From assembly GCA_903918195.1 (NCBI GenBank), contig CAIXDS010000035.1, positions 1-40,851 of the forward strand: DNA of 40,851 nucleotides, in the 5' to 3' direction. A model generated the notes under the pieces. It did not search any database and was not told the DNA's origin. It was given only the letters and a program-made list of their open reading frames with translations. This document shows positions 1 through 8,522 of the stretch, in pieces. Each line of letters starts with the position of its first letter. The first letter of the stretch is position 1. This DNA is from an uncultured Acetobacteraceae bacterium (lineage in GTDB: Bacteria; Pseudomonadota; Alphaproteobacteria; Acetobacterales; Acetobacteraceae). The position numbers were made by a program, and so were the translations under genes.

Positions 1-31
1 AAAGACCAGGAAGCACGCCGAAGAAGGGACA

Positions 32-58
32 AAGAAGGCCGCCTGAGGCGGCTTTCTT
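32..58 (+). terminator. Rho-independent terminator of an upstream gene
   Basis: Twelve base pairs with one G-T wobble (32-43 against 47-58) close on a three-base loop TGA. The six inner pairs are GCCGCC/GGCGGC and the outer part is A/T-rich, so the right arm ends in TTTCTT. The outer A tract makes it usable in both directions. It probably ends transcription of a gene lying left of the window. Confidence 0.75.
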
Positions 59-746
59 CCTGCCTGCGTGCATCTCGTTACGCTTTCGGCAGATGCCCCC
101 GCCTGTCAGCGCTGGCCAGCGGGGATTCCGCAACAGGCTCCTGATGGGCCCACAATGCGGGCACACAGACACGATGGCGACGATCCGCATGACCGGGCCA
201 TGGCGAGATCCCTGAACCGGTATTCTGGTCCTCCGCCGGCGCATTCCCCAGCGATACCGAACGGTATCCGGGCGGCCTGGTGACGCGGCAACACATATCC
301 AGCAAGACCGCGGACGCGAACGAGGCGTGGCGGGTGTGGCAAAATGGGCCGCCTGGATCGCGGGCGGTGCGTCCTTGGAGATGGCCGGATGCGCCCCGCG
401 TTGACGGGGCGCAGGTCGCGAATTGCGAGTGAGATCACGACCGCCGCCGGGACCACCACCAGGGTGTGCGCCCTTCGCTGACCTCGAGTCGCACGCCACC
501 CGCCGCGAGCACGCACCACATTGGGTGCGCGCCCACCCGACATGGGACTGACATTCGACTCGCAGCCGGCATTGAGCGCGATCCTGAATATTGTACTGTG
601 GAAATGACGAAGCGGCGACGGTTCAATGGCCAGAATATGAAATTGCCGCATGGTGGCACGGATCGTGCGCATCATCGAATTTTCACATGCCGGATGCATG
701 CAGCGGCGTATCAGTTTGCTCCACAAACCTCAGCGCCGAGGGCTGC
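59..746. other. Gene-poor stretch before the metallophosphoesterase
   Basis: Several overlapping open frames cross this stretch on both strands, but none shows a recognisable domain, a convincing ribosome binding site or a compositional preference over the others. The part from about 590 to 720 is richer in A and T and probably holds the promoter of the gene starting at 747. I could not pick out clear -35/-10 boxes. Confidence 0.5.
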
Positions 747-1583
747 ATGAACGCCTTCGCTTATCCCCGCCGGAGCGCCGAACGTCACTACCGTACGGTG
801 TTTATATCGGACACGCATCTCGGCACGCGCGGCTGCCGGTCCGAGTTCCTCGCGGACTTCCTCCGCCGCGTCTCGTGCGAGCGGCTGTACCTCGTCGGCG
901 ATATCGTCGATGGGTGGCGGCTGCGCAGGTCGTGGTACTGGCACGAGATGCATGGCGAGGTGTTGCGGCTATTCCTTGCGCACGCCCGCGCCGGCACGGA
1001 GATCACCTACATCCCCGGCAACCACGACGAGGTGTTCCGATCGTGGCTGCCCCTCCTGGGCACAGTTGGCGTCACCATGTCCGGCATCCGGCTGCGCCGG
1101 GAGGCGGTGCATGTCACCGCGGATGACCGCCGGCTGCTGGTCATCCACGGCGACGAGTTTGACAGCGTGCTGCGATACGCCAAATTCCTGTCGGTGCTGG
1201 GCGATTGGGCGTACGACGCGGCTGTGTTCCTGAACCGCTGGTTCAACGTGGCGCGCCGCCGGCTCGGCCTGCCCTACTGGTCGCTCTCTGGTTTCCTGAA
1301 GCGCCGGGTCAAGGAGGCCGTCAAGGCGATCGATCGCTTCGCGCTGGCGCTTGCCGGCGAGGCGCGCCGGCGCGGGTTTGACGGCGTCGTGTGCGGCCAT
1401 ATCCACCACGCCGAGATGCGCCAGGTCGACGGGGTGCTCTACCTCAACGGCGGCGACTGGGTGGAAAGCTGCACCGCGCTGGTGGAACACGCAGATGGCC
1501 GTCTCGAACTCGTCGACTGGGCCGCGTTGAACGCGCTCTCGGTGCAGGCGCCGCGCTTGGCGGGGGCGCTGCAGCCGGCCTGA
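747..1583 (+). CDS. Metallophosphoesterase, LpxH-like (UDP-2,3-diacylglucosamine diphosphatase family)
   Basis: A 278-residue calcineurin-like phosphoesterase. All metal-ligand blocks are visible: SDTHLG (D22, H24), GDIVDGW (D52), GNHDE (N92, H93), HGDEFD (H134) and GHIHHAE (H218, H220). The spacing and the HGDEFD block are those of the LpxH-related family, which splits UDP-2,3-diacylglucosamine to lipid X at the inner membrane face in lipid A synthesis. The ATG at 747 is chosen because homology begins within about 15 residues of it; the open frame extends back to 591 but that part looks like no protein. Many alphaproteobacteria use the unrelated LpxI for this step, so the substrate may be a different nucleotide or lipid. 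The metallophosphoesterase call is firm and the exact reaction is inferred. Confidence 0.85.
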   Translation: MNAFAYPRRSAERHYRTVFISDTHLGTRGCRSEFLADFLRRVSCERLYLVGDIVDGWRLRRSWYWHEMHGEVLRLFLAHARAGTEITYIPGNHDEVFRSWLPLLGTVGVTMSGIRLRREAVHVTADDRRLLVIHGDEFDSVLRYAKFLSVLGDWAYDAAVFLNRWFNVARRRLGLPYWSLSGFLKRRVKEAVKAIDRFALALAGEARRRGFDGVVCGHIHHAEMRQVDGVLYLNGGDWVESCTALVEHADGRLELVDWAALNALSVQAPRLAGALQPA

Positions 1584-1692
1584 ACGGGCTGGCGGGCGAG
1601 GCCCGGCGCTGAATTCCAGCCGCAGTTGGTGACGTCCAGCCCGCCGCCAGATCCACGCGAGCCGCCTACGCGGGGTGCGAGAGGTGGCGGCG

Positions 1693-2478
1693 TCACGTGC
1701 GGCGGGCGAGATGTTGCAGGAGAACGACCGCGCCGGGTAGCTCGCGGCGTTTTTCATGCAGCAGTTCCGCACCGCCAACGGCAAACACGGCAACCGCCGC
1801 GAGCAGGTCGCGAAGCCGCTCGGGGGCTTGGGCGTCGAACGGAAGCACGCAGCCGCCGGTGCGGCGCGCTAGATCGAGGAACAGTTCGGCGTCGCGGCGG
1901 GCGTTCCAGTCGGCGACATCGTGCAGCACGAACAACCTGACGCCGCGACGCCCCATCTCATCGGCCAGCTTGCGGCCACGGCCGGGGGATTCCTCATAAA
2001 CGTCACCGATATACGTGACGACGCGCACACTGGGGGTGGCGAGCGCGCGGGACAGGATGGACAGAAGCCGCGTGCTGCCTGCTCTGCACGTGATGCCGGC
2101 GGCGCGGTCGCGCAGGGTGTTCGGGTTGGCGGTGAACTCGGTGAACGTGTGCAGGGTGGAGCCGCCATGAACGGCCAGAGCCACATCGAGTTCACCGGGC
2201 AGCGCCCGCACGAGCGCATCGGTAACCTGCCGCGCAGTGGCCCATGCCGGCTCGCGCGAGGCGGTGGCGTCGAAGCCGAATACCAGGCGGCAGCGGCCCG
2301 GCACCTCTGTGCCTGCGGTCTGCTGTGGGTCCGCCCACGCCGCATGCGATGGCAGCGCGGCAACGGCGGACAATACCTTGCCGCGCAGCCGGTCGAGCAA
2401 TGCGAGGAATGTGCGGCCGGCGCGGCCTTCGTCCGGAGACGGCTCGGGCACCAGGATAAAGTTCGGCTTGTCGGCCAT
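1693..2478 (-). CDS. VWA-fold domain protein, probably cytoplasmic
   Basis: A 261-residue protein with no signal peptide or membrane segment. A MIDAS-like D-x-T-x-S motif (D70, T72, S74, in FGFDATAS) opens a von Willebrand A-like fold that runs to about residue 240, with a later strand ending in YIGDVYEE that fits the third metal-binding loop. GGGAG lies eight bases before the ATG, supporting this start. VWA domains are metal-dependent protein-binding modules; no partner can be read from the sequence. It is transcribed away from the phosphatase gene and from the second VWA gene at 3799, which also uses a DxTxS rather than DxSxS motif. Function unknown. Confidence 0.75.
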   Translation of the reverse strand: MADKPNFILVPEPSPDEGRAGRTFLALLDRLRGKVLSAVAALPSHAAWADPQQTAGTEVPGRCRLVFGFDATASREPAWATARQVTDALVRALPGELDVALAVHGGSTLHTFTEFTANPNTLRDRAAGITCRAGSTRLLSILSRALATPSVRVVTYIGDVYEESPGRGRKLADEMGRRGVRLFVLHDVADWNARRDAELFLDLARRTGGCVLPFDAQAPERLRDLLAAVAVFAVGGAELLHEKRRELPGAVVLLQHLARRT

Positions 2479-2865
2479 GGCGTTTCTCCCTCGCCAGGAG
2501 GCATCGCTGCCAATGTCCCGACAGCCTACCGGCGGTTCGGCAGACTGTTAGGCGCCTTGCGCTGGGCAGCAATGGCAGGCACCGGACAAATTCCGGCCAC
2601 CGCGATGATTCGCAAGAATCCACCGCGGACGTCGCGTGGCAAATGGTTGAGGTTGCGCCGATTCATGCGCCCGAGGGTGGCCTGCACCATCTTGTCATGA
2701 TCGATCGGTTGCGGCCATCCATGCCCGGTGATACCCGGCGCATTGTGTTCCGCCCGCAGACGCATCCGGGTACCCTGCCGTTCTCATCAGGGCCAGTGGG
2801 AGCGGGCCAACGGGGGGGGTGAATGACATGCGGCTTCTGTCCTTGCCGACGCCGGGCGCCGCGTC
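2479..2865. other. Divergent intergenic region
   Basis: 387 bp between two divergently transcribed genes. It must hold both promoters. I see no strong palindrome, no second gene with a ribosome binding site and no repeat shared with the rest of the window. Confidence 0.5.
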
Positions 2866-3462
2866 ATGACCAGCGCCGACGCGATCGTGCCCTTCCGGAT
2901 CACGGTCTGCGGGATCGGCGAGCTCGACGGACATTGCGCGACCGGCGTCAGTCACGTTCTCTCGATCCTTGACCCGGATTGGCCCGTGCCCGCGGCCTTC
3001 GCTGTGTTCGGCCAGCACCGCAAGCTCGAGCTGCGCTTCCACGATGTGATCGAGGACGATGTGCGCGGCGTGCTGCCGCCACACGAGGACCATGTCGCCG
3101 CCCTGCTCGCGTTCGGGCGGGATCTGACGGGCGAGCCGGTGCTGAACACACACCTGCTCGTCCACTGCCACGCGGGCGTGTCGCGATCCACCGCCTCGAT
3201 GGCACTCATTCTCGCGCAAGCTCAGCCCAAGGTCGCGGCTGACCGAATTTTCGCGGAGGTGTTGCGACTGCGTCCCCAGGCATGGCCCAACCTCCGCATG
3301 GTCGAGATGGGGGACCGGCTGCTGGGCCGGCATGGCGACCTGATCGCTGCCACCCATGGTGTTTATCGCTGGCATATACGGGCGCGCCCCGAACTGGCCG
3401 ATCAGATGCGCGATGGCGGCCGCGGCCGGGAGATCGAGGGAGCGCAGCGGCAGCAATTTTAG
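2866..3462 (+). CDS. Dual-specificity-type protein tyrosine phosphatase
   Basis: A 198-residue protein whose centre carries the cysteine-phosphatase P-loop HCHAGVSRS (residues 100-108), with nucleophile C101 and phosphate-binding R107. The upstream segment HDVIEDD (59-65) supplies candidate general-acid aspartates. The family hydrolyses phosphotyrosine, and sometimes phosphoserine/threonine or small phosphoesters, through a phosphocysteine intermediate in the cytoplasm. No signal peptide is visible. The ATG at 2866 has a weak ribosome binding site but the upstream frame closes quickly. It sits just before the promoter of the Tag-like envelope operon. A phosphatase (PppA, a different fold) also accompanies the T6SS TagQRST/PpkA pathway, so a functional link is possible but not shown. 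Confidence 0.85.
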   Translation: MTSADAIVPFRITVCGIGELDGHCATGVSHVLSILDPDWPVPAAFAVFGQHRKLELRFHDVIEDDVRGVLPPHEDHVAALLAFGRDLTGEPVLNTHLLVHCHAGVSRSTASMALILAQAQPKVAADRIFAEVLRLRPQAWPNLRMVEMGDRLLGRHGDLIAATHGVYRWHIRARPELADQMRDGGRGREIEGAQRQQF

Positions 3463-3734
3463 CCGATCGTCGGGATGGACGACTATGCGCGCCACGTGCT
3501 CGACCGCGCCAAGGTGGGCGCTCCCGCGCCGACCCAAATCGCCCGCGAGACGAAGAAGAAAACAAGAAGGGTCATATAAATGGTGCGCGGACAACCAGGC
3601 GATCAGATCAGCAATTTTGGTGTTCGAAGCTCAGCCACGGTCCCCGCCGTGCTGGCCTTACACGCATCGACAATTGCTGCAATTTTTTCATTATCGCATG
3701 GCATTGAACAACCTTGCGGCTCTCGGATGAGCCG
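3463..3734. other. AT-richer leader region
   Basis: Intergenic DNA between the tyrosine phosphatase and the promoter of the VWA/ABC/SUMF operon. The part from about 3580 is clearly richer in A and T than its surroundings. No open frame here has a recognisable domain, and no hairpin followed by T's is obvious. Confidence 0.45.
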
Positions 3735-3763
3735 TTGACGTGGTTAGCCATTATGGATAAAAT
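3735..3763 (+). promoter_or_regulatory. Sigma70-type promoter of the Tag-like operon
   Basis: TTGACG at 3735-3740 and TAAAAT at 3758-3763 are separated by exactly 17 bp, close to the housekeeping consensus. Transcription would start near 3770, about 29 bp before the ATG at 3799, and a CGGAGA ribosome binding site at 3784-3789 lies nine bases before that ATG. No other comparably good promoter is visible before 13.6 kb, so it probably drives the whole gene set. Confidence 0.65.
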
Positions 3764-3798
3764 AAAATGAACGTTTAATCGTCCGGAGATAACAACCA

Positions 3799-5892
3799 AT
3801 GGGGCACGTTCTTGCGGCGGCTGCCAGGCACGTCCTGAGCGCGGTTTGCGTGGTGGTGCTCCTGTCCATCATTGCGTTCAGCCCGGCGGGGGCCGAGCAA
3901 ACCGCCGGCGAGATTGTATGTGTTCCCAACGCCGTATGCAGGGACGCCAAGACCAAGTTGCCGTTGCGGGCGCTGCCGCGGCCGTTCTCCAACCTCTACA
4001 AAAGCGCATCCGCGGAGTCCTCGCAGATTTTGCGCGAGAACGTACCTGCCTTCCTGCCCCTCTATGTCTTTGCCCGACCTGAGAAAGCGGCGACGGAAAC
4101 CGGGGACGAGCCGACCGGCTGGTACCAGGTCGGCTCGTCCCCGCGCGCGCCCGTGGGGTGGATGCAGGCCAGGGATGTGTTCGAGTGGCGCCAGGCCCTG
4201 GTCGTCGCCTACAAGCATCCGGGCGTTCCACCGAACATGCGCAACCGGGTCCTCATGTTCAAAGATCTCCCGACGCTGAGCGGCGTCGTGGAAAGCCCGG
4301 GCAGGGAGCAGGCGGCGAAGTCGATCTATGACCAGTTGCACGCGCAGACCGTGCCCGCCGGTGTCGTCAGCAGCGAGCCGGACCGCTACCTGAACATCGA
4401 CGAGAAATTCTACATTTTGCCCATTCTCGATTTCAAGGACGTCGCCCAGTTCGACGATCCCGCCCATTACCTTCTGCTGGCCGCGGCCATCCCGCAGGCG
4501 CGCGGGCAGACCGGCGAGGCGGCCCGCGACATCAAGGCGCCGGCGGTCGCGCCGGAGGCGGTGATGAAGGAGTTGGCGGATCTCAACGTCGACGTGGTGT
4601 TCGTGATCGACATGACGGCAAGCATGCAGCCGTTCATCGTGCAGACGCGGCGTTCCGTCACCGACATCGCCAGGTGGTTCTCTCGCGACGCGAAGATCAG
4701 CCAGCAGATGCGCTTCGGCCTGGTCGGCTATCGCGACAACGTTCAACTCATCCCTGGCCTCGAATGGACGACCCACAACTTCACCCCTGCGCTGGTCGAC
4801 GTAAACGAGTTCGAGAACGTGGTCGGTTCGGCAAACGAGGCCACCGCATCGAGCGTCGACTACCCCGAGGAGGTCTATGCCGGCGTCAAGACCGGCATGG
4901 AATCGGCATGGCGTCCCGATTCGGTGCGTTTCATGATCCAGATCGGCGATGCCAGCGCGCATCCGCCCGGCCACCCGCAGAACACCACCGGTGCTCTGGA
5001 TGCCCCGGATTTCCGCCATCTCCTGGACCAGCAGAAGGTCACCTTCTTTTCCATCCACCTGCAGGACCCGCGGGCCGAGCCCGACTGGGCGGTCGCCAAG
5101 CCGCAGTTCGAGGCGCTGGCGACCAATCCCGGCACCGACCAGCCAATGTATTTCCCGGTGCCGGGCTACAGCCCTGACAATTTCGATCGCGTGGCCAAGG
5201 ACGTTGCCGGGCGCATCTCGGCCATCCTAGATCCGGCGCAGCGGCAGGCGCTTGCCCGGGTCGTCACGGGTCAGGCCGCCGCCAAACCGCTTGCCGTGCC
5301 GGGTGATCCGGCCGCAGGCGACCAGGAAAACGCCGCGAAAGTCACCGAGGCGGTGGCTGCCGCCCTCATCACCTATCTCGGCAAGGAGGCCAAACCGCCG
5401 CGCGACGTCAAGGGGTGGGTGTTCGACCACGACATCGCCGACCCGCGGATCACCGCGCTCGATGTGCGGGTCCTGCTGAGCAAGAAAGAGCTCAATGACC
5501 TGATCATCGCTCTCGACAACCTGCTCGATGCGATGGGCCAGTCCAAGCTGACCGAACAGAAGCTGTTTGCCGCCCTGCAAGGTATCGTCAGCTCCACCGT
5601 CAAGAACCCCGAGGGCGGTATCAGCTTCGCCAATGGCCAGACTCTCGGCGATTCGCGCCTGATGCCGGAGTGGATTGCCAGTCTGCCCTACAAAAGCGCG
5701 GTCCTGTCGCTGACGGATGAGAGCTATGCAGCCATGACGGCGGATGATCGCGGCCGGTTGGAGGCAACGCTCAAGGGCGATCTGGATTTCTACCAGGCCA
5801 CCAACAACAATGCGACGCTCTGGCAGAAGCTCGACCCGAACGATTCCGACCTCGAAAGCGTTGCCCCGATCCCGCTTGCCACGCTGCCTTAG
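3799..5892 (+). CDS. Secreted VWA-domain protein, similar in type to the periplasmic part of PpkA
   Basis: A 697-residue exported protein. Residues 1 to about 33 form a signal peptide ending near SPAGA. Residues 50-135 look like an SH3-type module (TGWYQV, VGWMQARDV). The VWA domain starts near residue 265 with VVFVIDMTAS; the MIDAS residues D271, T273 and S275 are present. A C-terminal helical region of about 230 residues follows and has no obvious family. In Pseudomonas aeruginosa the kinase PpkA carries a VWA domain in its periplasmic C-terminus that works with TagR. Here the kinase and membrane anchor are absent and the VWA domain is secreted alone. It is the first gene of the operon and is followed 25 bp later by the ABC ATPase. 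The VWA and export calls are firm; the PpkA comparison is from memory of the family. Confidence 0.8.
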   Translation: MGHVLAAAARHVLSAVCVVVLLSIIAFSPAGAEQTAGEIVCVPNAVCRDAKTKLPLRALPRPFSNLYKSASAESSQILRENVPAFLPLYVFARPEKAATETGDEPTGWYQVGSSPRAPVGWMQARDVFEWRQALVVAYKHPGVPPNMRNRVLMFKDLPTLSGVVESPGREQAAKSIYDQLHAQTVPAGVVSSEPDRYLNIDEKFYILPILDFKDVAQFDDPAHYLLLAAAIPQARGQTGEAARDIKAPAVAPEAVMKELADLNVDVVFVIDMTASMQPFIVQTRRSVTDIARWFSRDAKISQQMRFGLVGYRDNVQLIPGLEWTTHNFTPALVDVNEFENVVGSANEATASSVDYPEEVYAGVKTGMESAWRPDSVRFMIQIGDASAHPPGHPQNTTGALDAPDFRHLLDQQKVTFFSIHLQDPRAEPDWAVAKPQFEALATNPGTDQPMYFPVPGYSPDNFDRVAKDVAGRISAILDPAQRQALARVVTGQAAAKPLAVPGDPAAGDQENAAKVTEAVAAALITYLGKEAKPPRDVKGWVFDHDIADPRITALDVRVLLSKKELNDLIIALDNLLDAMGQSKLTEQKLFAALQGIVSSTVKNPEGGISFANGQTLGDSRLMPEWIASLPYKSAVLSLTDESYAAMTADDRGRLEATLKGDLDFYQATNNNATLWQKLDPNDSDLESVAPIPLATLP

Positions 5893-5917
5893 CAGTGCCA
5901 GGTCGCAGTGCCAGGTC

Positions 5918-6676
5918 ATGGGATCACCGAGCGATCGATCGGGTCTCCCCGGTGCGATGAAGCCGCAACTGTCCTTGCAAGGTGCGGTGCGCTGCCGGAG
6001 CCGGGGCAACCATACCTTCGAGCTGAGGGTTCCCGACTTCACGCTCGCGCCCGGTGATTTCGTGGCCGTCGCCGGCGCCAGCGGCTGCGGCAAAAGTACG
6101 TTGCTCGACCTGCTGGCGTTGGTGTTGCCGCCGGACAGCACCCGGCATTTCTCGTTCCATCTCGGCGACAGCAGCGTCGATTTGCAGAATCTGTGGAACA
6201 CCGGGGACGAGGCGGCACTTGCCGCCATTCGCCGCCGCCATCTAGGCTATGTCCTGCAGACCGGCGGCTTGTTTCCCTTCCTGAGTGTGCGCCACAACAT
6301 CAGGCTGGCGCTCGACCTCAACGGTGCCGCCGACGATGGCCGGGTCGATGCACTGGCGGAGACGATCGGGCTCTCCGCTCCGATGCTCGCCAGCAAGCCG
6401 CAATTCCTTTCCGGCGGGCAGCGCCAGCGCGCGGCGATCCTGCGGGCGCTGGCCCATCGTCCGCGCGTCGTGCTCGCCGACGAGCCGACCGCCGCCGTTG
6501 ACCAGGAGCTTGCCCACCGAATCGTTCGCGAATTGCGGCGTCTGGCGGCGGTGGAGGGCAGCACCGTCATCATGGTCACCCACGATCGAACGCTGGTCGA
6601 TGAAAACGACGTTCAATATGGCTTCGATCTCCACGCCGAGGAGAACCGGACCGTATCGACCTGCAAGCGGCACTGA
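5918..6676 (+). CDS. ABC transporter ATPase, LolD/MacB type (TagT-like)
   Basis: A 252-residue nucleotide-binding subunit. Walker A is GASGCGKST (53-61), followed by a Q-loop in YVLQTGG, the signature LSGGQRQRAAI, Walker B VVLADEPTAAVD and the switch histidine in VTHD. It powers the adjacent FtsX-type permease, whose gene starts one base after this stop codon. The ATG at 5918 is chosen for its CAGG just upstream; an ATG at 5957 is also possible and keeps the whole domain. Members of this class (LolD, MacB, FtsE, TagT) drive conformational work across the envelope rather than classical solute transport. The order ATPase-permease-SUMF-lipoprotein matches the Tag module, which suggests TagT as the closest functional analogue. 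Confidence 0.85.
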   Translation: MGSPSDRSGLPGAMKPQLSLQGAVRCRSRGNHTFELRVPDFTLAPGDFVAVAGASGCGKSTLLDLLALVLPPDSTRHFSFHLGDSSVDLQNLWNTGDEAALAAIRRRHLGYVLQTGGLFPFLSVRHNIRLALDLNGAADDGRVDALAETIGLSAPMLASKPQFLSGGQRQRAAILRALAHRPRVVLADEPTAAVDQELAHRIVRELRRLAAVEGSTVIMVTHDRTLVDENDVQYGFDLHAEENRTVSTCKRH

Positions 6677-6677
6677 G

Positions 6678-8522
6678 ATGCCCGGTGAGCCGCCCCGGCT
6701 GCCACGCTCGGTCGTTCCCCGCCTGGCGTTCGCCGATCTCTGGCACGAATGGATTCTCAGCTTCTGCATCGCGACCGCCCTGGCGGCCGTGCTGGCGCCG
6801 TTGCTGCTGCTATTGGGCCTCAAGCACGGCACGATCGAGACGATGCGCGACCGGCTGATCCAGGACCCCATCTACCGCGAGATCCGCCCGGCCCAGACCG
6901 GCAACTTCGCCGAGGATTGGTTGCAACGGTGGCGCCGGCGCCCGGATGTCATTTTCATGACCCCGACCATCCTGCGCGGCGCTTCGATCGTCCGCGCCTT
7001 CAAGCCGAACGGGCGCGACACCGCCAGCCTTGACATGGTTCCGACCGCGCCGGGCGATCCGCTGCTGCTGGAGAACGGCATCGACGTGCCGCCGGAGAAC
7101 GGCGTGGTGCTGACGACGGAGGCGGCAAGCCAACTCGGCCTCAAGCCCGGTGCGACCCTGCGTATCCAGGCCAACCGGTATCGCGGATCGGTGCAGGAGT
7201 TTGCCGACGCAACCTTCCAGCTGACCGGCGTGCTGCCGCCACGCGGCGATCCGTTGCCCCGATTATATGCCCCCCTCGCTTTCACCGAGGATGTCGAGGC
7301 CTTCCGCAACGGTGTCGCCGTGCCGGCGCGCAGCTGGCCGGGTGGCACACGCACCGCCGCGCCCAGCTACGATGGGGTCTTTATCATCGCGGCCGCACCG
7401 TTTGATGCCCTGACACAACGCAATATCACGACCGGAACCGGGTTCAGCCTGGTTGAGGAACTCGGGCCGGACGAACTCGCCAGGCGAAGCGGCTTCAGGA
7501 TCGCCGGCACGTGGCACATCTACGATCTCCACGTGATCAGCGAGCCATCCACGGAAGCGGGCGTCAACAATGCCCGCGAGCGCCTGCGCGGCCAGGACGT
7601 GATCCTCATCCCCTACGCCCGCGACCTCGCCGTGACTCTGCCGAATGGCGCGCGGCTTGCCGTGTCGTCGTGGTCGCTCGCGGACGACGATGCGCGCCGG
7701 CTCGAACTGGTCGCGCCGCCCTGGGGTGCGCCCCCCGTAACGGCGGATTTTTCCGTGCTGGGTGCGGTGTTGCTGCCTGCCGCAATGACCGGCACCGGAC
7801 CACAGGTGCCGGTGCGGATTGAACGCGTGCTCGGCGACCCGGCGCTGCCGCTCGCGGTGGCGGGCACCGGACCCGAGGGGTTTGCGGTGGTGCCGTCGCC
7901 GCTGGCCGGCATGCTGCGCACCGGGTTGCGCCGGGAGATCCTGTATGATCGCGACTCCGCCAGCCTCGTGCTCGGCCGGCCGGGGTTCGGCGGGTTCCGC
8001 CTGTATGCACGGACCATCGATGACGTTTCCGCCCTCGCCGCGGCGCTCCGCGAGGAGGGTATCGAGGTGGTGTCGCAGGTGCAGGCGATTGACCGAATCC
8101 GCGTCCTCGACCGGGGTCTGACCCGTATGTTCTGGCTGGTCGCCGTGGTGGGCATCGTCGGCGGCGCCGCCGCCCTGGTCGCCAGCCTCTACGCCGCCGT
8201 CCAGCGCAAGCGGCGCGACCTCGGCATGATGCGCCTGCTTGGTCTGCCGCGCAGCAGCGTGTTCCTCTTTCCGATCTATCAGAGTACCGCCCTGGCCGCG
8301 ACGGCGGCGCTGATCGCGCTGATCGCCTTCTTCGCGCTTGCCGGGGTGATCAATCGCGTCTTCGCCAGCGACCTCGATCTCGGCCAGCGACTGTGCTGGC
8401 TGCCGGCAAGCTATCTCCTGGTCGCCGCGCTCGCCATGACGTCGGCGGCTGCCTTGTGTGCGCTCATGGCCGGGGCCCGCGCCACCCAGGTCGAGCCCGC
8501 CGAGGCCATCCGCGATGAGTAG
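6678..8522 (+). CDS. FtsX/LolE-type ABC permease with large periplasmic domain (TagS-like)
   Basis: A 614-residue permease with one membrane segment near the N-terminus (about 25-47), a periplasmic domain of more than 400 residues, and three C-terminal segments (about 484-505, 530-555, 575-600). The last cytoplasmic tail ends EPAEAIRDE, the motif typical of MacB/LolE/FtsX permeases, and RKRRDLGMMRLLGL after the second segment is the usual coupling region. It overlaps the next gene by eight bases, so translation is probably coupled. Such permeases transmit ATP hydrolysis into movement of the periplasmic domain. TagS of the T6SS threonine-phosphorylation pathway has this layout. The substrate or partner here is presumably the VWA/SUMF/lipoprotein set. 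Confidence 0.82.
   Translation: MPGEPPRLPRSVVPRLAFADLWHEWILSFCIATALAAVLAPLLLLLGLKHGTIETMRDRLIQDPIYREIRPAQTGNFAEDWLQRWRRRPDVIFMTPTILRGASIVRAFKPNGRDTASLDMVPTAPGDPLLLENGIDVPPENGVVLTTEAASQLGLKPGATLRIQANRYRGSVQEFADATFQLTGVLPPRGDPLPRLYAPLAFTEDVEAFRNGVAVPARSWPGGTRTAAPSYDGVFIIAAAPFDALTQRNITTGTGFSLVEELGPDELARRSGFRIAGTWHIYDLHVISEPSTEAGVNNARERLRGQDVILIPYARDLAVTLPNGARLAVSSWSLADDDARRLELVAPPWGAPPVTADFSVLGAVLLPAAMTGTGPQVPVRIERVLGDPALPLAVAGTGPEGFAVVPSPLAGMLRTGLRREILYDRDSASLVLGRPGFGGFRLYARTIDDVSALAAALREEGIEVVSQVQAIDRIRVLDRGLTRMFWLVAVVGIVGGAAALVASLYAAVQRKRRDLGMMRLLGLPRSSVFLFPIYQSTALAATAALIALIAFFALAGVINRVFASDLDLGQRLCWLPASYLLVAALAMTSAAALCALMAGARATQVEPAEAIRDE

Noticed and set aside
106..726. Minus-strand frame of 206 codons at the left end
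   Set aside because: Arginine/proline-rich, no domain, no ribosome binding site, and overlapped by equally long frames on the other strand.
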